This document shows positions 45,021 to 52,641 of a stretch of 64,000 bases of DNA, piece by piece (positions within the stretch are counted from its first letter, which is position 1; every line of letters begins with the position of its first letter). The DNA lies in the NCBI RefSeq assembly GCF_001650695.1, contig NZ_LWQS01000040.1, positions 1 through 64,000 of the forward strand, written 5' to 3'. The notes beneath the pieces are model-generated. The model worked only from the letters and a program-made list of their open reading frames with translations. It was not told the DNA's origin and did not search any database. This stretch comes from Chloroflexus islandicus. Its GTDB lineage: Bacteria; Chloroflexota; Chloroflexia; Chloroflexales; Chloroflexaceae. The position numbers and the translations under genes were made by a program.

Positions 45021-46754
45021 TTGGACAAGATTTGGTTGTCGTACTACGAGCCGGGCGTGCCGCAGTCGCTGACCTATCCTGATATTACGCTCAGCGACAT
45101 GTTGAACAACAGCGCCAAAACCTACGCCGATCACACTGCAACCAACTTTGTGTTGCGCTATCTACTCGGCGGGCGATTCACCGTTGGCGGCAAATTCACC
45201 TATCGGCAGTTGAACGAAAAAGTTGACCGGATGGCGACGGCGCTCTACCAGCTCGGTGTGCGCAAAGGAGATCGGGTGGCGGTGATGCTGCCCAACTCGC
45301 CGCACTACATTATCACCTTCTTTGCCTGTATGCGGCTCGGCGCGATCGTAGTCAACACCAATCCGACCTACACCGGGCGCGAATTGCAGCACCAATTGCA
45401 TGACTCGGGCGCCGAGACGATCGTGCTGCTCAACCTGTTCTGGCCGCGTCTGCGTGAGGTGCGCGCGGAGACGCCGGTCAAGCGCGTGATCGTGGCGCAC
45501 ATCTTTGACACGCTCGGCTTCCCCTCGAACTTGCTGGTGAAGAGTGCGCAGAAAAAGACGCCGGAATGGGTTGATGTCATGCCTGAGCAGGACATCTTCT
45601 TCTTCCAGCACCTGCTCGAGAAGTACGGCCCGACGCCGCCCAAAGTCAATCTCAAGCCCGATGATGTCGCCTTGTTCCAATACACCGGCGGCACGACTGG
45701 CCTGCCCAAAGCGGCGATGCTGACCCATCGCAATCTGATCGCCAATACGGTACAAGTCGCTTCGTGGTTGACCCGCGGCCAGCCCGGCGGCGAGAAGATG
45801 ATGGCCGCTATCCCCTTCTTCCACGTCTACGGCATGACCGTGGCAATGATGTACAGCATCCACATCGGAGCCGAGATTGTGATCGTGCCCAGCCCGCGCC
45901 CGATCGATAACGTGATGAACGTTATTCAGCGCGAGCGCTGCACGCTCTTCCCCGGCGTACCGGCGATGTACATCGGTATTATTAATCACCCGAAGGTCAA
46001 CGAGTATGACCTGCGCAGCGTGAAGGCTTGTATCAGCGGGTCGGCGCCGCTGCCGATGGATGTGCAAGAGAAGTTCGGCCAACTGACCGGTGGCCGTCTC
46101 GTCGAAGGCTTCGGCATGACTGAGGCCAGCCCAGTGACGCATTGCAACCCGGTCTTTGGCGAACGCCGCGCCGGTAGTATCGGCATCCCGCTGCCTGACA
46201 CCGAGGCGAAGGTGATTGATCTGGATACAGGCAAGGAGATTGAGCCGGGCAGCGACGCGACCGGTGAGCTGTGCGTGCGCGGGCCGCAGGTGATGAAGGG
46301 GTATTGGCAACGGCCCGACGAGACAGCGCAGACGATCGACGCCGATGGGTGGCTGCACACCGGCGATATTGCGCGGGTCGATAAAGACGGCTACTTCTAC
46401 ATCGTTGACCGCAAGAAGGATATGATCAACGTCGGCGGTCTCAAGGTGCTGCCGCGCGATGTCGAGGAAGTGCTCTTTATGCACCCCAAGGTGATGGAAG
46501 CAGTGGTCGTCGGCATTCCGCATCCGCAGCGCGGCGATGATACGGTGAAGGCGTTTGTGGTGCCGAAGCCGGGAGAAAATCCGACCGTCGAAGAGATTAA
46601 GGAGTTCTGCAAGCTGCATCTTGCCCCGTATAAGGTGCCGCGTGAGGTTGAGTTCCGCACCGAGCTGCCCAAGACGCTAGTCGGCAAGGTGTTGCGCCGT
46701 GTGCTGGTCGAGGAAGAAAAGGCTAAGCAGAAGGCGGCGATGGCGACCGCGTAA
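45021..46754 (+). CDS. Long-chain fatty acid-CoA ligase (AMP-binding)
   Basis: 577-residue acyl-CoA synthetase. P-loop-like motif YTGGTTGLPKAAMLTH, GFGMTEASPVTHCNPVF, GELCVRGPQVMKGYWQRPD, DGWLHTGDIARVDKDGYFYI (read in parts) and the C-terminal lysine region KTLVGKVLRR are intact. It activates fatty acids with ATP and CoA. The start is TTG at 45021, supported by a strong AAGGAGGT five bases upstream; there is no alternative ATG nearby that keeps the N-terminal motif YYEPGVP. Single gene, followed by a clear terminator. Confidence 0.93.
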   Translation: MDKIWLSYYEPGVPQSLTYPDITLSDMLNNSAKTYADHTATNFVLRYLLGGRFTVGGKFTYRQLNEKVDRMATALYQLGVRKGDRVAVMLPNSPHYIITFFACMRLGAIVVNTNPTYTGRELQHQLHDSGAETIVLLNLFWPRLREVRAETPVKRVIVAHIFDTLGFPSNLLVKSAQKKTPEWVDVMPEQDIFFFQHLLEKYGPTPPKVNLKPDDVALFQYTGGTTGLPKAAMLTHRNLIANTVQVASWLTRGQPGGEKMMAAIPFFHVYGMTVAMMYSIHIGAEIVIVPSPRPIDNVMNVIQRERCTLFPGVPAMYIGIINHPKVNEYDLRSVKACISGSAPLPMDVQEKFGQLTGGRLVEGFGMTEASPVTHCNPVFGERRAGSIGIPLPDTEAKVIDLDTGKEIEPGSDATGELCVRGPQVMKGYWQRPDETAQTIDADGWLHTGDIARVDKDGYFYIVDRKKDMINVGGLKVLPRDVEEVLFMHPKVMEAVVVGIPHPQRGDDTVKAFVVPKPGENPTVEEIKEFCKLHLAPYKVPREVEFRTELPKTLVGKVLRRVLVEEEKAKQKAAMATA

Positions 46755-46777
46755 GGTGGTTGCCCTCACCCCCGTGC

Positions 46778-46811
46778 CCCCTCTCCCCCGCTGGGAGAGG
46801 GGGATTTTTTG
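46778..46811 (+). terminator. Rho-independent terminator after the acyl-CoA ligase
   Basis: Eleven-base stem CCCCCTCTCCC / GGGAGAGGGGG, CCGCT loop, then A and six T residues. It belongs to the CCCCTCCCCCGCTGGGGGAGGGG repeat module, which reappears at about 46915, 47062 and 47843 with T-runs. Confidence 0.85.
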
Positions 46812-48110
46812 ATAGCCACGAAAAGACGCAAAAGCCACAAAAACACACACCATGTTGGTGTATTTTGTGGCGATTGAACACCCTCCGGCAGGGCGGGATC
46901 ATAGCCCCCACCCCCAGCCCCTCCCCCGCTGGAGGAGGGGGGGGATTTTTTGATAGCCGCAAAAAGACGCAAAAGCCGCAAAAACCTATTTTTGTGTATT
47001 TTGTGCCTTTTTGTGGCGATTGCTCACCATCCAGCGGCGCGGGCTGATGCCCCCACCCCCAGCCCCTCCCCCGCTGGGGGAGGGGGAATTTTTTGATAGC
47101 CGCAAAAAGACACAAAAGCCACAAAAACACCACATGCTTGTGTATTTTGTGCCTTTTTGTGGCGATTGAACACCCTCCGGCAGGGCCCGGCCCTGAAGGG
47201 CCGGGCTATCCTTACGAAGCCCGCTGCGCGGGCTGTTGGATAGCCGCCAACACCCATAAAAACAAAATCTTTTTGTGTCTTTTGCGTCTCTTTGTGGCGA
47301 TTGCTCCCCATCCAGCGGCGCGGGCGATGGCCCTCACCCCCGTGCCCCCTCTCCCGCTAGTGCGGGAGAGGGGGAGCCACGTGCTGGCAGGCACAGCAGG
47401 GCAGGAGCGGAACGCAGCCACGCCCCTCTCCCGACCAGTGGGCGAGGGGCTGGGGGTGAGGGTACACCCTCGACCGCTTTCCGGCTGTCATTGCGAGGGA
47501 GCGGCGGCTCCCAGCGCGGCTGGGGGCCGCCCGACCGAAGCAATCTCCCGTTCCAGCGGCATGAGCCGGCTCAGGGATAGCAGGCTCTGAAGGGCCGGGC
47601 TACCCTTACGAAGCCTGCTGCACAGACTGATCGATGAGTGATGGGATCCCGCCCTCGCGGGAGATTGCTTCGCCTCACGGCGGGCCGAGTGGCGCTCGGC
47701 CCCGACCGCTCGGCTCGCAATGACAAGCCGGAAGCGGCGTTTCTCCGAACATAAAAACACAATCTTTTTGTAGCTTTTGCGTCTCTTTGTGGCTATTGCT
47801 CACCATCCAGCGGCGCGGGCTGATGCCCCCACCCCCAGCCCCTCCCCCGCTGGGGGAGGGGGGATTTTTTGATAGCCGCAAAAAGACACAAAAGCCACAA
47901 AAACACAACCTGTTTTTGCGTATTTTGTGTCTTTTTGTGGCGATTGCTCACGCTCCGGCAGGGCCCGGCCCTGAAGGGCCGGGCTATCCTTACGAAGCCC
48001 GCTGCGCGGGCTGTTGGATAGCCACCAAGACCCATAAAAACAAAACCTTTTTGTAGCTTTTGCGTCTCTTTGTGGCGATTGCTCCCCATCCAGCGGCGCG
48101 GGAGAGGAGT
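46812..48110. repeat. 1.3-kb island of composite palindromic repeats
   Basis: No gene is supported across the island. It holds at least four blocks of GATAGCC[AG]C-AAAAAGACAC and its inverse TTTTGTGTCTTTTTGTGG, forming long hairpins (for example 47871-47945), three more GC hairpin plus T-run modules, two CCCGGCCCTGAAGGGCCGGG palindromes (about 47184 and 47963) with the CCCGCTGCGCGGG module, and an unrelated segment (about 47470-47750) of CAATCTCCCG / GGGAGATTG inverted pieces. Confidence 0.8.
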
Positions 48111-48141
48111 GATGGTTCGCGCGGTTCGCCCATTTCCCTGC

Positions 48142-48147
48142 TACAAT
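48142..48147 (+). promoter_or_regulatory. Candidate -10 (TACAAT) for rocA
   Basis: TACAAT 41 bases before the ATG at 48188; it excludes an upstream start at 48146. Confidence 0.4.
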
Positions 48148-48187
48148 GAGCAGTGATGGCAGCCCCACAATGGCAAGGAGAATAGAT

Positions 48188-49753
48188 ATGCTGACCCCCT
48201 TTCAAAACGAACCGTTTGGCAATTTTGACAGCGGCAACCGGCGCGCGGCGATGCAGCGGGCGATCCGGCACGTCGCCGGACAACAGGGAGGAACCTACCC
48301 GCTGGTGATCGGCGGCGAGCACATCATCACCGAGCGCAAGCTGGCCTCGATCAACCCGGCTGAGCCGAAGAAGGTCGTCGGCTACGCCAGCAACGCCTCG
48401 CAAGAGCAGGCCCATCAGGCGGTAGTGGCAGCCGACGCCGCCTTCCGCACGTGGTCGCGCACACCGGTGAGCGCGCGAGCGCAGGTGTTGTTGCGCGCAG
48501 CGGCGATTATGCGCCGGCGGAAGGAAGAGCTAGCGGCGTGGATGATGCACGAAGTCAGCAAGAATTGGGTCGAAGCCGATGCTGATGTGGCCGAAGCGAT
48601 CGACTTCTGTGAGTGGTATGCGCGGCAAGCGCTCGCGTTGCAAGGCGAGCGGCAACCGCTCGTGCCCTATCCCGGCGAATTTAATGAGTTGCGCTACATT
48701 CCGCTGGGGCCGGGGTTGGCGATTCCGCCGTGGAATTTCCCGCTCGCAATTGCAACAACGTTGACGGTAGCCCCAATCGTGGTCGGGAACACGGTCGTGC
48801 TCAAGCCGTCGCCGCGCGCGCCGGTTATGGCCAATCTATTGGTACAGATTTTGGAAGAGGCTGGCTTGCCGCCGGGAGTGGTCAATCTCATCACCGGTGA
48901 GGATGCGGTGATCGGTGATTTTCTGGTCGATCACCCGCTGGTGCGCTTCATCGGTTTCACCGGCTCGAAGAATGTCGGCTTGCGCATCCAGCAGCGCGCC
49001 GCCGTGCGCCAACCCGGCCAAAATTGGCTCAAGCGCCCGATCCTTGAGATGGGTGGCAAAGATGCGATTATCGTTGATGAGACGGCTGATCTCGAAGCGG
49101 CGGCAACCGGGATTGTCGTGAGCGCCTTTGGCTTTCAGGGCCAGAAATGCAGCGCCTGCTCGCGAGCGATTGTAGTTGATCAGGTTTACGATCAGGTCTT
49201 GCAGTGGGTGATCGAGAAGACCAAGGCGCTGCGGCTGGGCAACCCGACCAAGCCGGAAACCGATATGGGTGCGGTAATCGACCAGCGCGCCTTCGATTCG
49301 ATCAGCCAGTATATTGCGATTGGGCAGGAAGAGGGCCGGCTGGTGGCCGGTGGCGAGGTGATCGATCACGAATTGGTGAAAGACGGCGGCTTCTTCATTA
49401 ATCCTACCGTTTTCGCCGATGTCAAGCCGCATGCCCGCATTGCTCAAGAAGAGATTTTCGGGCCGGTGCTGGCCTTTATCCGTGCCGCCAACTTCGACGA
49501 GGCGCTGGCGATTGCGAACGATACCGAATACGGCCTGACCGGAGGTCTCTATAGCCGCAACCTCGAACGGCTGGAACGGGCGCGCGAGGAGTTCCACGTT
49601 GGCAATCTCTATTTCAACCGCAAGTGTACCGGCGCGCTGGTGGGGGTGCAGCCGTTCGGCGGCTTCAATATGTCGGGCACCGATAGCAAAGCCGGCGGGA
49701 GCGATTATCTGCACCTGTTCACCCAACCCAAGGTGATCAGCGAGCGGTTCTAA
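48188..49753 (+). CDS. rocA: 1-pyrroline-5-carboxylate dehydrogenase
   Basis: 521-residue aldehyde dehydrogenase of the RocA/PutA2 group that oxidises glutamate semialdehyde (P5C) to glutamate. The general base is E287 (LEMGGKDAI) and the catalytic cysteine C321 (GFQGQKCSACSR); FYFNRKCTGALVGVQPFGGF-like C-terminal motif is present as LYFNRKCTGALVGVQPFG. The start at 48188 is placed by AAGGAG and the promoter. No proline dehydrogenase gene is nearby. It complements proA at 40481. Confidence 0.94.
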   Translation: MLTPFQNEPFGNFDSGNRRAAMQRAIRHVAGQQGGTYPLVIGGEHIITERKLASINPAEPKKVVGYASNASQEQAHQAVVAADAAFRTWSRTPVSARAQVLLRAAAIMRRRKEELAAWMMHEVSKNWVEADADVAEAIDFCEWYARQALALQGERQPLVPYPGEFNELRYIPLGPGLAIPPWNFPLAIATTLTVAPIVVGNTVVLKPSPRAPVMANLLVQILEEAGLPPGVVNLITGEDAVIGDFLVDHPLVRFIGFTGSKNVGLRIQQRAAVRQPGQNWLKRPILEMGGKDAIIVDETADLEAAATGIVVSAFGFQGQKCSACSRAIVVDQVYDQVLQWVIEKTKALRLGNPTKPETDMGAVIDQRAFDSISQYIAIGQEEGRLVAGGEVIDHELVKDGGFFINPTVFADVKPHARIAQEEIFGPVLAFIRAANFDEALAIANDTEYGLTGGLYSRNLERLERAREEFHVGNLYFNRKCTGALVGVQPFGGFNMSGTDSKAGGSDYLHLFTQPKVISERF

Positions 49754-49771
49754 CGAGGCAAAGGCGCGGTA

Positions 49772-49793
49772 GAGCCGGACGGCTGTCCGGCTC
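49772..49793 (+). terminator. Hairpin after rocA
   Basis: Nine-base stem GAGCCGGAC / GTCCGGCTC with GGCT loop, 18 bases after the stop. Confidence 0.6.
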
Positions 49794-49965
49794 CGCAAAG
49801 GCGCAGAGTTTTTTAACGCAAAGACGCGAAGTTCGCAAAGAGCGCAAAGGGGGTTGGGGTGAGGGTGGCTTGAGAAGGTAAGAGCCAACCTAGCACGGTT
49901 ATGCATAGTCGTATCAGAACGTCTCTCGAAGCAGCTTTGCGTCTTTGCGTTTCCCAACAGATTGC
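49790..49965. repeat. CGCAAAG-type dispersed repeat with inverted partner
   Basis: AACGCAAAGACGCGAAG and TTCGCAAAGAGCGCAAAGG (about 49815-49850) face an inverted GCTTTGCGTCTTTGCGTTTC (about 49932-49951). Similar tracts occur near 30340, 52497, 56035 and 56340. Confidence 0.6.
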
Positions 49966-49981
49966 AGTTTAGGGCACAACC

Positions 49982-50839
49982 ATGATCAGAATTGGTTGCG
50001 CGGTGTGGGCCTACCCCGGCTGGGTGGGTGACTTGTTCCCGCCGGGGACGCGCAGCAGCGAGTTTCTTAAGCTCTATAGCCGGCAGTTGACGACGGTGGA
50101 AGGCAATACCACCTTCTACGCAACGCCAGCGCCGGCGACGGTGGCGCGGTGGGCCGCCGAGACGCCGGCCACTTTTCGGTTTTGCTGCAAATTGCCGCGC
50201 GAGGTAAGCCATGCCGGTCCGCTGGCCGAGAAGTTGCCGCAGGCGCGTGCCTTTGTCGAACGGATGCAGGGGCTAGGGGAACGGTGCGGCCCATTCTTTC
50301 TGCAATTGCCGCCGGGGTATGGCCCGGCCCGCCGCGCCGATCTTGAGCGGTTTGTGGCCGGTTGGCCGCGCGAGGTGGAACTGGCGATTGAGGTGCGCCA
50401 CCCCGATTGGTATCTGCCGGTGGGGGAAGCGCCGCTGATGGAATTGCTCGAGCGATACCGGATCGGGCGGGTGATTATGGATGTGCGCCCAATCCGCGAT
50501 CCGAATGATCCCGGCGGAGCGCTGCTGGATGATGCCCGCGAGCGCAAGCCCGACGTGCCGTTACGCCCATTGCGCAGCAGCGGGCCAACGTTGGTGCGTT
50601 ATATCGGCCATCCCGATCTGGCCCGCAATGCGCCGTTTCTGGATGAATGGGCGGCGCGGATTACGGAATGGGCCACGACCGACTCTAATATCTACTTGTT
50701 TATGCACTGTCCCGATGAAGCGCAGTCACCGCATCTGTGCCGCCAGATCGCGGCCCGGCTACACGGGTTGGGAGCGCCGGTGGCCGCGGCAGGGGATAGC
50801 CCGCCTGAAGCGCCGGAGCAGTTGGGGTTATTTGGATGA
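49982..50839 (+). CDS. DUF72 (YecE-like) protein
   Basis: 285-residue TIM-barrel-like DUF72 protein. RIGCAVWAYPGW at the N-terminus, VEGNTTFYATP, FRFCCKLPREVSH, FFLQLPPGYGP, LAIEVRHPDWY and YLFMHCPDEA are the family blocks in order, and the length is typical. The biochemical function of the family is not established. The ATG at 49982 lies in the repeat-rich region after rocA; no strong SD is seen. It is 63 bases upstream of the ProRS-like gene, so they may be co-transcribed. Confidence 0.85.
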   Translation: MIRIGCAVWAYPGWVGDLFPPGTRSSEFLKLYSRQLTTVEGNTTFYATPAPATVARWAAETPATFRFCCKLPREVSHAGPLAEKLPQARAFVERMQGLGERCGPFFLQLPPGYGPARRADLERFVAGWPREVELAIEVRHPDWYLPVGEAPLMELLERYRIGRVIMDVRPIRDPNDPGGALLDDARERKPDVPLRPLRSSGPTLVRYIGHPDLARNAPFLDEWAARITEWATTDSNIYLFMHCPDEAQSPHLCRQIAARLHGLGAPVAAAGDSPPEAPEQLGLFG

Positions 50840-50902
50840 TGGGCAAGGCATAGGCGACTGCGATGACCATGACCGCATTGACTCGATGATGGAGCGACAC
50901 CG

Positions 50903-52477
50903 ATGCATCTTGCTACCTTATTCGGGCGCACGTTGCGCCAAGCGCCTGCCGAAGCCGGTTCGACGGCAGAGCAGTTGTTGTGGCGAGCTGGGATGCTGCG
51001 CGCGCTGAACGATGGCGCGCCGGCGTTATTGCCGTTGGGCAGCGCGGCGCTGCGGCGTTTGGCGACGCATCTGGCGGCGGCGGTACAAGCCGGCGGCGCG
51101 CACGAGGTGACGTTGCCGACCACTGCCGCCGAACCATGGCCAGAGACGGTACTAGCCCTATCCCGGCGCGACATCGACTCGTACCGGCAATTGCCGCAGA
51201 CAATCTGGAGCTGGCGGCGGCGGAAGCGGCCCACGCGCAGCCGTGCTACCCTGCTGGATTTACCGACGCCAACTACGCTGAGCTGGGCAACGATGGCGCT
51301 TGATGGCGAGCAAGCGCAGAGCTTGCTGACCGCGGCCCGCGCGCAGCTTGGCGCAGCGTTGCGCCACTGCGGTCTTGACCACGTTGCCGAGGCCCTGCTC
51401 GCGGCTGGCGCAACCACGCTGATCGTTGACAGCCACGCCGCGCCGCAAGCCACCCTCGATTGCCCGGCCTGCGGCTGGCGCGCGCCGCTCGAACTGGCCC
51501 CGCTGGCGCCACCGCCACCCTACACCGGCTCAACGCCAGCGATGAGTCTAGTCGAGACTCCCGGCGCGAATACGATTGCGGCGCTAGCCGCCTATCTCGG
51601 TATCCCAACGGCAGCCACGGCCAAAGCGCTCTTCTTTTACGACAACCGCGGACAACGGTTGGTGTTTGCCGTGGTGCGCGGCGACCGTGAGGCGAGTCTG
51701 GCCAAGCTGGCCGCCGTGATCGATGCCGGCGACCTTGTGCCGGCCAGTACCGAGCAGATTCAGGCATGCGGCGCGACTCCCGGCTATGCTTCACCGGTTG
51801 GGTTGCGCGAGGTGCTGGTAGTGGCCGATCTGAGCGTCACCAACGGCGCGCCGCTGGTGGCCGGCGCAAACCGGCCCGGCTACCATCTGCGTGATGTGGT
51901 CTACGGGCGCGACTGGCAAGCGACAGTGGTGGCCGACATTGCCCAAGCCGCTGCCGGCGACCCTTGCCCGCGCTGCGGCACGGCGCGCAGCGAAGGGCGC
52001 GGCGCAGTCATCGGCGCGATCAGCGAACCGCAAGCCACCGATCTGCTGGTGCAAGCCGCTGATGGTCAAAACCGGCCATTGTACCTCGCCGGGATCGAAC
52101 TCGATCTCGAACCGCTGCTGCACCTCGCCGTCGAGCAGCATCACGACGAACGCGGCATCGTCTGGCCGGCGGCGATCGCGCCGGTGGATGCGCATGTGAT
52201 TACGCTGGGCCGGGGTGAAGCGGTGGCAGCCGCCGGGCAAGTGCTCGCCGATGACCTGCGCGCCGCCGGGTTAGCCGTGCTACTCGATGATCGCGACGAG
52301 CGGGCGGGGGTGAAGTTTAACGACGCCGACCTGATCGGCGCGCCATGGCGATTGGTGGTAAGCGAGAAACTGCTGGCCGCCGGGCAAGTGGAAGTACGCC
52401 GGCGCACTGAGGCTCAGGCGACGGTGATCGCGCGGGAAGAGGTGGCAGCGTGGTTGCGAGGCGGGGGTTCTGCATAA
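50903..52477 (+). CDS. Degenerate prolyl-tRNA synthetase paralogue with intact editing domain
   Basis: 524-residue protein collinear with bacterial-type ProRS but without aminoacylation motifs. Motif 1 remnants (AGMLRALNDGAPALLPLG) and SYRQLP remain; the FRDE-containing motif 2, the TxE loop and the GIG-x-x-R of motif 3 are lost (GIELDLEP at 397). The INS editing domain (about 210-335) is well kept: TPAMSLVETPGANTI, K241 in ATAKALFF and H328 in GYHLRDV correspond to editing residues of ProRS. The anticodon-binding region EQHHDERGIVWP (411) to LLDDRDERAGVKF is also kept, as are C187-PAC and C355-PRC. A trans-editing or regulatory role on tRNA-Pro is inferred. Confidence 0.8.
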   Translation: MHLATLFGRTLRQAPAEAGSTAEQLLWRAGMLRALNDGAPALLPLGSAALRRLATHLAAAVQAGGAHEVTLPTTAAEPWPETVLALSRRDIDSYRQLPQTIWSWRRRKRPTRSRATLLDLPTPTTLSWATMALDGEQAQSLLTAARAQLGAALRHCGLDHVAEALLAAGATTLIVDSHAAPQATLDCPACGWRAPLELAPLAPPPPYTGSTPAMSLVETPGANTIAALAAYLGIPTAATAKALFFYDNRGQRLVFAVVRGDREASLAKLAAVIDAGDLVPASTEQIQACGATPGYASPVGLREVLVVADLSVTNGAPLVAGANRPGYHLRDVVYGRDWQATVVADIAQAAAGDPCPRCGTARSEGRGAVIGAISEPQATDLLVQAADGQNRPLYLAGIELDLEPLLHLAVEQHHDERGIVWPAAIAPVDAHVITLGRGEAVAAAGQVLADDLRAAGLAVLLDDRDERAGVKFNDADLIGAPWRLVVSEKLLAAGQVEVRRRTEAQATVIAREEVAAWLRGGGSA

Positions 52478-52586
52478 ACTGATGACGACCGTAGCTCAAA
52501 GAGCGCGAAGATGGAGAGTATCCCATAGGGCAATCTGCACGGTCAAGCCACACTAAACAAGGAATGCTGACAATACGGCTGGTGAA

Positions 52587-52609
52587 GTGCGGCAGTCAAA
52601 CTGCCGCAC
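52587..52609. repeat. GTGCGGCAGT hairpin
   Basis: Ten-base stem GTGCGGCAGT / ACTGCCGCAC with a CAA loop between the convergent ProRS-like and CSLREA genes; it can act as a terminator on either strand. Same family as 22270-22545 and 57641-57675. Confidence 0.6.
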
Positions 52610-52641
52610 CCCCTCAAGACACATTGTACGAACCAGTGGAG

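Noticed and set aside
45162-46619. A 485-codon antisense frame inside the acyl-CoA ligase gene
   Set aside because: The sense frame has all AMP-binding motifs; the antisense product shows no family pattern.
46812-48110. Small open frames with repeated PSPPAPPPL-type peptides
   Set aside because: They are translations of the GC hairpin and A-rich modules; the same peptides appear in several frames and islands, without SD sequences.
48836-50212. A 458-codon minus-strand frame over rocA and the DUF72 gene
   Set aside because: Crosses a non-coding repeat and two confirmed genes; no family signature.
50903-52477. Annotation as functional proS
   Set aside because: Motif 2, the TxE loop and motif 3 residues required for aminoacylation are missing.
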